Origin: JAOUEE01 sp051011595
Lineage (GTDB): Bacteria; Actinomycetota; Acidimicrobiia; Acidimicrobiales; SHLQ01
DNA length: 11,103 bases
Direction: 5' to 3'
Assembly (NCBI GenBank): GCA_051011595.1
Contig: JBPCTQ010000018.1
Coordinates: 1-11,103 of the forward strand
In this document: positions 1 to 6,800 of the stretch, in pieces
Layout: each line of letters starts with the position of its first letter
Position numbering within the stretch: position 1 is the first letter of the stretch
The notes under the pieces: model-generated
What the model saw: only the letters and a program-made list of their open reading frames with translations
Told to the model about the DNA's origin: nothing
Databases searched by the model: none
Made by a program: the position numbers and the translations under genes

Positions 1-1
1 G

Positions 2-586
2 CGAGAACCATCGGACTGGCCGGTGCTGCGGCGTGGATCGGCGGCGGCGGCGCTCGGCGGGCTTCGCCAGGCCTACCGCATGGTGGTGATCGACACCGAC
101 GCCGACGTGACCGGCGAACAAGAGACCGGATCGCGAGATCTCGAAGACCGCAACGCCTTGACCCGTGCGGCCATCGACGCGGCCTGTTTGGTGATGGTGG
201 TCGGCCGGGGGTCGCTCCAGGGCCTTCATCGACATGTCCGCATCACCCGACGGCTCGTCGATGCGGTGAGGCCCAGCACGGTGCTGGTCCCGGTGATCAA
301 CAACGCCGCTCGCCCCGGGGCCGGTCGACGCGAGCTGACGCGAGCCTTCTCCCTGTTGGCCGAATCCGGGCACGCCGTCGCCAACCCGGTCTTCGTCGGG
401 CACCAACGCCACCTGGAGGGTCGACTACGCGACGGTGCCGCTCTGCCTCGCCAACTGGTCAAACCGGTCAGCGCCGCGGCCGCTCGGCTGTTGGCGCAGG
501 CCCCGCTCCCCGACCAGTCCGACCAGTACCAACCAGTGGAACCGGGCGAGCTCGGCCGCTTCAGCGACGACGGAGAGGCAGCATGA
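2..586 (+). CDS. TadZ/CpaE-like pilus ATPase, C-terminal part (5' end outside window)
   Basis: The reading frame is open to the left edge, so the gene starts upstream and only its last ~194 codons are present. A hydrophobic strand ending in acidic residues (RMVVIDTDAD, about bases 80-109) looks like the Walker B strand of a ParA/MinD-type ATPase. A second strand (ACLVMVVGRGSLQGL) and a third (VLVPVINNA) match the later strands of that fold. The P-loop would be outside the window. In actinobacterial Tad loci a TadZ/CpaE-like (septum-site-determining-like) ATPase lies directly before cpaF, where it is thought to place the pilus machine at the pole or membrane; that position is the main support here. 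The stop overlaps the cpaF start as ATGA. A more general ParA-like protein cannot be excluded without the N-terminus. Confidence 0.7.
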   Translation, partial: REPSDWPVLRRGSAAAALGGLRQAYRMVVIDTDADVTGEQETGSRDLEDRNALTRAAIDAACLVMVVGRGSLQGLHRHVRITRRLVDAVRPSTVLVPVINNAARPGAGRRELTRAFSLLAESGHAVANPVFVGHQRHLEGRLRDGAALPRQLVKPVSAAAARLLAQAPLPDQSDQYQPVEPGELGRFSDDGEAA

Positions 587-1863
587 ACACGGACACACCC
601 ACGTCGCCCCTGGCCGCAATCGAGGCAGCGGTGCAACGCCGGGCCAAGGACGAGGCCGTCGACGCCGCCGGCGACGAGGGCCTGCTGCGCCATCTCATCG
701 ACGACGAGATCGCCCGGTGGCGCGACGAGCACCGCCGCGGACTCCGGGCTTTCGACCTCGACGACCCCACCAACATCATGGATCGCGCGGTACGGAACCT
801 GACCGGCCACGGGCCCTTGGGACCACTGCTCGACGACGATGACGTCTGGGAGATCATGGTCAACGCACCCGACCAGATCTTCGTGAAACGTCACCGCGGG
901 CCATCGGGCTACCACGACGAGGTCTTCCACGACGACGAGCACGTGTCGCGAACCCTGACCAAGATCCTCGACGAGTCCGGGGCCGCCCACCGAAAGCTGG
1001 ATCCCACCGAGGGACTCCAGGACGCGCAGCTGGCCAGCGGCGCACGAGTTCACGTCGTACATCCGGATCTGGCTCGCGACGGTCACACCATCATCAACAT
1101 CCGCAAGTTCACCGGCGTCAGCATTCGCCGACTCGACGAGCTGGTCCAGACCCAGACCCTCGACCATCGCACCGCCCAGTTCCTGAGGGCCTGCGTCGGC
1201 TCCGACCTGTCGATGGTGTTCGCCGGTGCGCCCGGCGCGGGGAAGACCACGCTTATGAGTTGTTGTGCTGCCGAGTTGGCCCCCGACCGACGAGTCGTGA
1301 TCGCCGAAGAGGTGTTCGAGGCCGACGTTCCACTGGCCAACGTGGCCGGCATGCAGACTCGCGGAGCCCGACCCGACCGTCCCGAGATCGACCTTCGCCG
1401 GTTGGTGGCCGGGTTCCTCCGCATGGCACCCGACGTGGCCATTGTCGGCGAGGTCCGCGATCGCGAGGCACTGCCCCTGCTGCTCACCCTTTCCAGTGGG
1501 GTGACCGGCTTCACCACCATCCATGCCGGGTCGGCCCGACAGGCACTCGGCCGCCTCCGATTCGTGGCCCAGCTGGCTGCCACCGACCTCCCGATGGCTG
1601 CGTTGAACACGCTGGTGTCGGACTCCATCGATGTGGTGGTCCACTCCGTCCGGACACCTGCCGGCCCGCAGGTGTCCGAAGTGCTCTGCGTGGAGGAACT
1701 GGTCGGGGCCGCCGACAGCGCGCAGTTCACCGCCACATCGGTGCTGGCCAGGGATCCGCGAACCGGGAACCTCCAGGCGACCGGGGCCACGCCCCACCGG
1801 GTCGGCGCGGCGCTGGAAAGAAGCGGCTTCTTGTTGAGCGACCTGTTGGGAACACACGGATGA
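583..1863 (+). CDS. cpaF: CpaF/TadA-type pilus assembly ATPase
   Basis: This 426-aa protein is the cytoplasmic hexameric motor ATPase of the Tad (type IVb) pilus, a type II/IV secretion family member. The Walker A motif is GAPGAGKT at residues 215-222, with catalytic Lys221. The Walker B region is VAIVGEVRD at about 285-293, with Glu290. The histidine box FTTIHAGS lies at 310-317 and replaces the usual GTIHANS. The N-terminal domain (about 30-200) has the CpaF pattern: GPLGPLLDDDDVWEIMVN, then the region around LASGARVHVV and INIRKF. Length is normal for the family. The start is ATG at 583, preceded by GGAGAGG at 572-578, and it overlaps the upstream stop. The protein should energise pilin assembly together with the TadB/TadC platform encoded next. 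The family is not in doubt. Confidence 0.96.
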   Translation: MNTDTPTSPLAAIEAAVQRRAKDEAVDAAGDEGLLRHLIDDEIARWRDEHRRGLRAFDLDDPTNIMDRAVRNLTGHGPLGPLLDDDDVWEIMVNAPDQIFVKRHRGPSGYHDEVFHDDEHVSRTLTKILDESGAAHRKLDPTEGLQDAQLASGARVHVVHPDLARDGHTIINIRKFTGVSIRRLDELVQTQTLDHRTAQFLRACVGSDLSMVFAGAPGAGKTTLMSCCAAELAPDRRVVIAEEVFEADVPLANVAGMQTRGARPDRPEIDLRRLVAGFLRMAPDVAIVGEVRDREALPLLLTLSSGVTGFTTIHAGSARQALGRLRFVAQLAATDLPMAALNTLVSDSIDVVVHSVRTPAGPQVSEVLCVEELVGAADSAQFTATSVLARDPRTGNLQATGATPHRVGAALERSGFLLSDLLGTHG

Positions 1864-2741
1864 GCCGTCTCATCGTGGTCGTCCTGGCCGCCATCGGAAC
1901 GCACTACCTGACCACCGCGGTGTTGCTCGGGTGGCAGGGCGTAGGTCTGCGCAGTCGTGCGCCCGCTCGAGCTCGGACATCGACGGGAGCGCGTTGGCTG
2001 CAACAAGCAGGACTGGTCGACGTCACAGCCGCTCAATTCGTGGCCGCCATGGCAGCGGCGGCGGTTGTGTCTGCCTCGGTCGGCTACGCCCTGTTCGGCG
2101 GCGCCGCACCAACGATCGTGGCGGCCGCCTGCGGAGCCGCGATTCCGCTGCTGATCCATCGCCAGCGGCGGTCGGCTCGTCGCCGGGCGGCCCACCGAGC
2201 CTGGCCGTCCATGATCGAGGAGATCCGAATCCTCACCGGACCCGTCGGCTTGTCCATCCCCCAGGCCCTGCTCGAGGTCGGTGCTGGTTCACCGGAACAA
2301 CTGCGCTGGGCGTTCGAGGCCGGTGGCCGGGAATGGAGCCTGAGCACCGATTTCGACCGCACGATCCGCGTCCTCAAGGACGAACTCGCCGACCCGACCG
2401 CCGATGTGACTCTCGAAACACTGCTCGTCGCCCACGAGGTAGGAGGCATCGGCCTGGGCCGCCGCCTCGCCGACCTGGCCGAGGACCGGGCCGGAGAGAT
2501 CGCCGCCAACCAAGATGCGACCGCTCGCCTGGCCGGCGCCCGCTTTGCCCGCCTCTTCGTGCTGATCGTGCCCATGGGCATGACCATGGCCGGTCTGTCG
2601 TTGGGCACCGGGCGCCAGGCCTACTCGACCACGGCCGGACAGGCGCTGGTGGTAGCCGCCCTGGTCATGATCGGCATCTGCTGGTTGTGGGCCAGCCACT
2701 TCCTCCGGATTCCGGAGCCACGGCGGGTGTTCGAACGATGA
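1860..2741 (+). CDS. tadB: TadB-like inner-membrane platform protein (T2SSF domain)
   Basis: This 293-aa membrane protein has the layout of TadB. A hydrophobic segment lies at about 3-25, two more at about 60-98, then a cytoplasmic type II secretion F (GspF) domain at about 105-235, then a C-terminal hydrophobic pair (LFVLIVPMGMTMAGLSLG and QALVVAALVMIGICWLW). The F-domain pattern is visible in WPSMIEEIRILTGPVGLSIPQAL and LETLLVAHEVGGIGLGRRLADLA. TadB and TadC form the membrane platform on which CpaF drives pilus assembly. The ATG at 1860 overlaps the cpaF stop as ATGA. The same frame is open further upstream, but that stretch is antiparallel composition noise inside cpaF. The gene ends in another ATGA overlap with tadC. 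Confidence 0.93.
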   Translation: MSRLIVVVLAAIGTHYLTTAVLLGWQGVGLRSRAPARARTSTGARWLQQAGLVDVTAAQFVAAMAAAAVVSASVGYALFGGAAPTIVAAACGAAIPLLIHRQRRSARRRAAHRAWPSMIEEIRILTGPVGLSIPQALLEVGAGSPEQLRWAFEAGGREWSLSTDFDRTIRVLKDELADPTADVTLETLLVAHEVGGIGLGRRLADLAEDRAGEIAANQDATARLAGARFARLFVLIVPMGMTMAGLSLGTGRQAYSTTAGQALVVAALVMIGICWLWASHFLRIPEPRRVFER

Positions 2742-3646
2742 CGGCGCTGCTCGTCGGTGCGGCAGTGGCCGGCTGGATCGGCTCGGTCCTGGTCCTCGAC
2801 CAACTCCGCTGGTTCCGTCGCCGCCGTCTCATCCTCCGACTGGCGCCCTACCAGTTGGATCCGCGGCGCTGGCAGACCCGCTCGGCCGTGTCGCTCGACT
2901 CGTTGCGAGATGTGCTCGCTCCCGTCAGCACGAGTGCGGGCGAGGTGCTGGCCCGGGCTTTCGGTGTGACCGATCCCCTCGACGTTCGACTGGCCCGCAT
3001 CGGTGATCGGCGGACGGTCACTGACTTCCGCCTGCACCAGATGGCCTGGAGTGCCGTGGGATTCCTGGCGGCGGTGACCCTCTCGTTCGTCACCACCGTC
3101 CCCACCACAGTCACCGCCTTCCTGGCGCTGACCCTGCCCCTCATCATCTTCTTGGTGATCGAACAGCAGGTGACGGCCGCCGCCGAGCGTCACCGCCGCC
3201 AGGTCCGTGACGAGCTGCCCGTGGTGGCCGAGCAGATGGCGATGCTGCTGCAGGCCGGCTTCTCCATCAACAGCGCCACCGTTCGGTTGGCCCAGCGCAG
3301 CTCCGGCACAATCGCCGACGACCTGGCCGGCGTCACGCGACGCTCGGGCCAAGGCCTCACCACCCTCGAAGCGTGGCGCGAGTGGGCGGATCTGGTCGAT
3401 GTCGAACCCCTGCATCGAGTGGTTGCCATCTGTGCACTCGATCACGAGATGGGTGATGTCGGTCCGCTCATGAGCGAGGAAGCCCGTTCGATCCGCCAGC
3501 AGGCCCAACGGGACCTGATCGAGAAGATCGAACGACGGAACCAACAGGTCTGGGTGCCGGTCACGGTGGCCACCCTCGTTCCCGGGGTGATCCTGCTGGC
3601 CATTCCCTTCGTCGACGCCCTCCGCACCTTCTCGGTGGGCCAATGA
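2738..3646 (+). CDS. tadC: TadC-like inner-membrane platform protein (T2SSF domain)
   Basis: This 302-aa protein is the second GspF-family platform subunit. It has an N-terminal hydrophobic segment (about 2-20), a central hydrophobic pair (about 102-142), a T2SSF domain starting near residue 158 (DELPVVAEQMAMLLQAGFSI is typical) and a C-terminal membrane helix at about 271-293 (VWVPVTVATLVPGVILLAIP). It is expected to pair with TadB and transmit CpaF motion to the pilin. The ATG at 2738 sits in the ATGA overlap with tadB. The stop at 3644-3646 also contains an ATGA, but the ORF that would start there (216 aa) is low-complexity Arg/His/Pro until it reaches the TadE-like gene. Coupling seems to pause here, and the next real gene has its own ribosome-binding site. 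Confidence 0.93.
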   Translation: MTALLVGAAVAGWIGSVLVLDQLRWFRRRRLILRLAPYQLDPRRWQTRSAVSLDSLRDVLAPVSTSAGEVLARAFGVTDPLDVRLARIGDRRTVTDFRLHQMAWSAVGFLAAVTLSFVTTVPTTVTAFLALTLPLIIFLVIEQQVTAAAERHRRQVRDELPVVAEQMAMLLQAGFSINSATVRLAQRSSGTIADDLAGVTRRSGQGLTTLEAWREWADLVDVEPLHRVVAICALDHEMGDVGPLMSEEARSIRQQAQRDLIEKIERRNQQVWVPVTVATLVPGVILLAIPFVDALRTFSVGQ

Positions 3647-3667
3647 ACTCCCCACGCAATCCCGAAC

Positions 3668-3673
3668 AAAGGA
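3668..3673 (+). promoter_or_regulatory. Ribosome-binding site of the pilin gene
   Basis: AAAGGA lies 9 bases before the ATG at 3683. The 36-base space between tadC and this gene is the only real gap in the + strand operon, so the pilin gene has independent initiation. An abundant major pilin would be expected to need that. The site supports the 3683 start over the internal ATG at 3746, which has no Shine-Dalgarno-like sequence before it. Confidence 0.5.
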
Positions 3674-3682
3674 TCAACCGTC

Positions 3683-3898
3683 ATGCAACCCTGCAACATC
3701 CCGCTCCACCGCACGGTCGGCGCCCCGCTCGATCAACCGCTGCCGATGTCCGCACAACGCGGCGAGGGTGTCATCTCCATGGCCATCGCCGTCCTGATCA
3801 TCGCCGCGCTGGGTGTGTTGATGTGGGTCGGATTCCAGACCCTGTGGCAGACCACCGAAGCCGACATCTCCGACCAGGTTGGCCAGATCGGGGGCTGA
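3683..3898 (+). CDS. Small Flp-type pilin candidate (major pilus subunit)
   Basis: This 71-aa protein has a short hydrophilic N-terminus, a basic-Gly-Glu junction (QRGEG, residues 25-29), one membrane helix at about 30-52 (VISMAIAVLIIAALGVLMWV) and a short polar tail ending in Gly-Gly. Size, layout and position between tadC and the TadE genes match Flp pilins, which are cut by a prepilin peptidase after Gly and polymerised through the helix. The call rests mainly on these features. The usual Glu at +5 and the Glu-Tyr pair of Flp pilins are not visible: cutting after Gly27 would put Glu at +1. It may therefore be a divergent pilin, as in other actinobacterial loci, or a minor subunit. Third-position GC is much higher in this frame than in the overlapping frame, which supports it as the coding one. 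Confidence 0.75.
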   Translation: MQPCNIPLHRTVGAPLDQPLPMSAQRGEGVISMAIAVLIIAALGVLMWVGFQTLWQTTEADISDQVGQIGG

Positions 3899-4293
3899 GC
3901 GAGGCCGAGTCCTGTCGAGCAGCAGGCCTGCTCGGCAGTGCCTTCGGTGTCTTGGTGGTGCTGATCATGGTGTTGTTCGCCGTCCAGCTGATCTACGACC
4001 TGTACGCGACCTCGGTGGTCAGTGGGGCCGCCTATGACGCAGCCCGGGAAGTTGCCGGCTACGACTCCCACCAACGAAGGGCCCAGGCCGCCGGCGTCGC
4101 CACCGAGGAGCTCCGGCGGCGCCTCGGGTCCTACGGTCACACCATCGAGGTGCAATGGCGACTCGACGACCCCGGCGTCGTCGAGTTGCGCGTCTTCGCC
4201 GTGCACCCGTCCATCCTCCCCGCCCGCTGGAGCGGCAGAACACCGCTCGGCACCCTCGAGCGCACGATTCGCATCCGCCGGGAGACGCGATGA
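3895..4293 (+). CDS. TadE-like pseudopilin (first copy), probable CTG start
   Basis: The protein is about 132 aa, with a membrane helix at about 11-33 (GLLGSAFGVLVVLIMVLFAV) followed by the TadE pattern VVSGAAYDAAREVAGYD and a short extracytoplasmic beta-rich domain. TadE-like proteins are minor pseudopilins of the Tad machine. The start is uncertain. No ATG, GTG or TTG lies between 3844 and the helix, but a CTG at 3895 overlaps the pilin stop as CTGA, mirroring the ATGA junctions of the rest of the operon, and GATCGGGG precedes it. The alternative is GTG at 3844, overlapping the pilin gene by 55 bases. An ATG at 3643 would make a 216-aa protein, but its first ~84 residues are Arg/His/Pro-rich and look like a shadow of the pilin frame. 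Confidence 0.8.
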   Translation: MSEAESCRAAGLLGSAFGVLVVLIMVLFAVQLIYDLYATSVVSGAAYDAAREVAGYDSHQRRAQAAGVATEELRRRLGSYGHTIEVQWRLDDPGVVELRVFAVHPSILPARWSGRTPLGTLERTIRIRRETR

Positions 4294-4742
4294 TGCGACC
4301 GCCGACCGATCGTTGCCGACACGAGCGAGCCGCGCTCGCGGGTGGGGAGGTGGTCCCGCTGGGCTTTCTCCTCCTGGTCGTGGCCGTCCTGGTCATCACC
4401 AACGCATGGGCGGTCCTCGACGCCCGATTGGCCGCCTCGGCCGCCTCCCGGGAGGCAACTCGATCCGCCGTCGAGAGCGAGGTCGACCCGCACGCAACCG
4501 CGGTACGAGCCGGTCACCGCACACTCGACGCCTTCGGCTACGGGGCCGCCGACAGTTCGATCGACATTGCGGCCCCGAACGGCTTCGGCCGATGCGCTCC
4601 GGTCACCACAACCGTGTCGATCCGTGTTCCCGCCCTGCGGTTGCCGTGGGTGACAGGGGTCGGAGAAGTGACCGTCTCGGCCCACCATCGCGAAGTGGTG
4701 GACCCCTATCGCAATGACGTTCCCGAGGGAGGCTGCCCATGA
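4290..4742 (+). CDS. TadE-like pseudopilin (second copy)
   Basis: This 150-aa protein has one membrane helix at about 21-41 (VVPLGFLLLVVAVLVITNAW) followed by LDARLAASAASREATRSAVE, the Ala-rich amphipathic stretch ending in an A-A-R-E-A-R-like motif that marks TadE pseudopilins. The rest is an extracytoplasmic beta-rich domain containing Cys and the ending VVDPYRND, close to the VDPYR ending often seen in TadE proteins. It is probably a minor pilin or assembly factor acting with the neighbouring copies. The start is ATG at 4290, in an ATGA overlap with the first TadE gene; a second ATG follows at once (4293), and GGAG lies at 4281-4284. A longer frame upstream (from 4155) is rejected because it lies inside the previous gene. 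Confidence 0.87.
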   Translation: MMRPPTDRCRHERAALAGGEVVPLGFLLLVVAVLVITNAWAVLDARLAASAASREATRSAVESEVDPHATAVRAGHRTLDAFGYGAADSSIDIAAPNGFGRCAPVTTTVSIRVPALRLPWVTGVGEVTVSAHHREVVDPYRNDVPEGGCP

Positions 4743-5173
4743 TCCAGGTGAGACGACCGAGAGCGGTGAGATGTCGGGGCACAGCCCTGATGCTGATGCC
4801 CGCAGTTCTGTTGATCGTGATCGTGCTCGGATCGATCGCAGTGGATTTCGGGGTGGTCCACCTCCGCCAGCGCGAGCTCCACAACGCGGCAGCGGCGGCG
4901 GCCAACGACGGAGCCGGCGCTGGGCTCGACATCGACCACCTGCGGGCCACGGGCGAACGGCGACTCGATCCAGCCCGCGCTGCGGCGGCAGCCGAGGGTG
5001 CCGTCGCCGCTCGAGCAGTACCGGGAATGGCACTCGTCGACGTCCAAGTCGTTGACCCATTGACCATCCAGGTCACCGTCGCCCTGACCGTGGAGCCGGT
5101 TCTCGGGCGAGTGGTCGGGGCCGGTGCCCGAAAGCTGCAGAGCACCCAGACGGCTTCACTGCTGGCGCCATGA
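4739..5173 (+). CDS. TadG/TadE-like pseudopilin
   Basis: This 144-aa protein has an N-terminal membrane helix at about 15-40 (RGTALMLMPAVLLIVIVLGS), then RQRELHNAAAAAANDGAGAG, the TadG-type pattern in which a helix is followed by an Ala-rich stretch (compare RRELQNAADAAALAGA). Full TadG proteins also carry a von Willebrand factor A domain. That is missing here, so this is the short actinobacterial type, like the third pseudopilin of the mycobacterial Rv3654c-Rv3660c type of locus. The predicted role is a minor, periplasm-facing structural component of the Tad machine. GAGGGAGG at 4725-4732 is a strong ribosome-binding site 6 bases before the ATG. Both ends are ATGA overlaps. Confidence 0.82.
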   Translation: MIQVRRPRAVRCRGTALMLMPAVLLIVIVLGSIAVDFGVVHLRQRELHNAAAAAANDGAGAGLDIDHLRATGERRLDPARAAAAAEGAVAARAVPGMALVDVQVVDPLTIQVTVALTVEPVLGRVVGAGARKLQSTQTASLLAP

Positions 5174-6285
5174 GCGACCACGGCCTTCACTCCACCCGCC
5201 GACTGGAGGGCGGTCACCTCACCGAGGTCATCAGTCCCCGCAGCGAACGTGACCACGCCGACATCTTGGCCTTGGCGGCCCGGTATCGACGGGTGGCGGT
5301 GCCCGGAGTGGTGAGCATTCATTCGTTCCGGGGCGACCCCGACCCGATCCTGATCCTCTCCCTCCCAGGCGATGAGTCCTGGGATTCCTTGCCGCCGCCG
5401 CTCGCCACCATTCCCTGGTCCGGCGCACAAGTCGCCACCGCGCTGGCGCAGGTGCACGCCCGTGGCGTCACCCATGGGGCGGTGGGCCGCAACACGATCA
5501 TCGTCGATTCGAGAAGCAACCCGGTGTTGTCCGGGTTCGCCCACGAATCGCCGCCGTCACCCGCGGCCGACGTCAGAGCGCTGGCCCAGACGATCGCCGA
5601 CATGGTCGCTGATCAGCAGGCCACCAGTCCGGATGAGGAGAAGCTGGCGGACCGACTGGCCGATGTGTGCCGCAAGACCCTCGATCACAAGAACCCTACG
5701 GCGGCTCGCCTGGCTGATGATTTGGCCGCAGCCCAGCGCCCGAATTCTCGCACCCGTCGACGGGTCGCGGTGGCCATCGGGTTGGCAATCGGACTCGTCG
5801 GTCTTGTCTGGGGTCGGTATCCGGCGCCGATCGAGACTGACCAAACCGCGGCACCAACGGTCGTGGAGCCGAGTACCACTGCTCGACCCGTGGCCCCGAC
5901 CGCCACGACCGCAGCAACCGCGGCAACCGCGGCAACGACGACGAACCGCCCCTCGCTTCCGCCGGCGACGTCGACCACGGTGCCGGGGCCGGCCCCGACC
6001 CTGCGCTACGACGGGCGAACGTGGTCGGCCGGCCATGCCGGCGACGTCGTGGTGGTGGCCGACTGGCGGTGTACAGGACGACCGGCCGTGATGGCGGCCC
6101 GCCCGGGAACCGGCGAGGTGTTCCTCTGGCGGGACTGGCCGGTCGGCGGGAGCGAAGCCGGTGAGCGGATCGGCCTGGTCCCGACCCTCACCGGCTTCGC
6201 CGATCCGCCCATCCGAAAGTGCGACGTGGTCACCGTGGTGACCGAGAGCGGCCTGGAGCAACTGCGGCCGGAGACGACCCGATGA
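5170..6285 (+). CDS. Membrane-anchored kinase-like protein lacking catalytic residues, with FG-GAP/VCBS-like outer domain
   Basis: This 371-aa protein has four parts. Residues ~20-190 resemble a eukaryotic-type Ser/Thr kinase C-lobe: LAQVHARGVTHGAVGRNTII (92-111) aligns with the catalytic loop and NPVLSGFAHE (117-126) with the DFG region. The catalytic HRD Asp is Ala104, the Lys two positions on is Gly106, the loop Asn is Thr109 and the DFG Asp is Gly122. No Gly-rich loop or VAIK Lys is visible, so it should be a pseudokinase. A membrane helix spans about 199-216. A Thr/Ala/Pro linker (217-277) follows. Residues 278-371 (GDVVVVADWRCTGRPAV, TGEVFLW) resemble a single FG-GAP/VCBS-like repeat, with Cys301 and Cys351 as a possible disulfide. 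The kinase-like part should be cytoplasmic and the last domain outside. Position in the operon suggests sensing or scaffolding of the pilus. This role is inferred; the kinase resemblance is by eye. Confidence 0.75.
   Translation: MSDHGLHSTRRLEGGHLTEVISPRSERDHADILALAARYRRVAVPGVVSIHSFRGDPDPILILSLPGDESWDSLPPPLATIPWSGAQVATALAQVHARGVTHGAVGRNTIIVDSRSNPVLSGFAHESPPSPAADVRALAQTIADMVADQQATSPDEEKLADRLADVCRKTLDHKNPTAARLADDLAAAQRPNSRTRRRVAVAIGLAIGLVGLVWGRYPAPIETDQTAAPTVVEPSTTARPVAPTATTAATAATAATTTNRPSLPPATSTTVPGPAPTLRYDGRTWSAGHAGDVVVVADWRCTGRPAVMAARPGTGEVFLWRDWPVGGSEAGERIGLVPTLTGFADPPIRKCDVVTVVTESGLEQLRPETTR
5909..5935 (+). repeat. Short tandem repeat of 9 bases in linker
   Basis: The linker of the kinase-like protein contains about three units of ACCGC(A/G)GCA, encoding Thr-Ala-Ala repeats. 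Slippage here could change linker length in frame without breaking the gene. Similar Ala/Thr linkers in high-GC genomes often arise this way. Confidence 0.5.
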
Positions 6286-6800
6286 GTGCCCATGCGGTCA
6301 TCGCGGGCACGGGCGTTTTCCTGGCCGCGATGGTCGGCGGCCTGTGGCTCCTCCAGCAGTATCAGCGGGGTCGTCGGGTGCAGGCACGAACCGTCGCCAT
6401 GGCCATTGTGTTGTTGACCTTCACCGCCACGGCCGTCGCCGACGATGCCGACTTCGACGAGGCGACCCGACTCACCGATCTGGGTCTGATCGTCCCTCCC
6501 CCGATGTGGCGGGTGGAGCCCGGGGACCATTTCTGGCGCATCGCCGCCGCCACCATCAGCTCGAAGGGTGTGACACCGACACCCGAACGGGTCGAGCCCT
6601 ACTGGCGCGCGTTGATCCGCTTCAACCAGCAGCTCAGCGGCACGCCGATCGACCCCGACCTGCTCCAGGTCGGCGAGCTGGTCTGGTTGCCCGAACCGGC
6701 GTCAGGTCTTGGCGTCGGAGACGAAGCGCAGACCCAGATCGTTGAGCCGGGGAGCGGCGTCGTCGGGATTGGTGCCGAGGATGGCGGCGAGGGCCTGTAG
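6282..6800 (+). CDS. Membrane-anchored LysM-like protein, last gene of the Tad operon
   Basis: This 172-aa protein has two hydrophobic segments at about 5-24 and 35-53, the second ending ATAVADD, then a LysM-like domain at about 75-139: WRVEPGDHFWRIA opens it and PDLLQVGELVWLPEP closes it. Between these is YWRALIRFNQQ, an insertion typical of the actinobacterial version of this module. LysM domains bind N-acetylglucosamine-containing cell wall, so the protein may tie the pilus machine to peptidoglycan. The start is ATG at 6282, in an ATGA overlap with the kinase-like gene. The last ~33 residues (Gly/Glu/Gln-rich) are encoded antisense to the 3' end of bldD and are probably a run-through tail rather than a domain. 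A link to pilus function is inferred from position only. Confidence 0.75.
   Translation: MSAHAVIAGTGVFLAAMVGGLWLLQQYQRGRRVQARTVAMAIVLLTFTATAVADDADFDEATRLTDLGLIVPPPMWRVEPGDHFWRIAAATISSKGVTPTPERVEPYWRALIRFNQQLSGTPIDPDLLQVGELVWLPEPASGLGVGDEAQTQIVEPGSGVVGIGAEDGGEGL

Noticed and set aside
226..1857. Long minus-strand ORF of 543 codons across cpaF
   Set aside because: It is a shadow of cpaF and the upstream gene; its product has Arg/Gly/His/Val-rich composition with no recognisable domain, while the + strand has clear ATPase motifs.
2621..3655. 344-codon minus-strand ORF across tadC
   Set aside because: Shadow frame of a clear T2SSF protein; hydrophilic His/Asp/Gly/Gln-rich product with no family resemblance.
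3643..4293. 216-codon ORF starting at the tadC ATGA overlap
   Set aside because: Its first ~84 residues are Arg/His/Pro-rich and overlay the pilin gene in another frame with poor third-position GC. Only the end is the real TadE-like gene.
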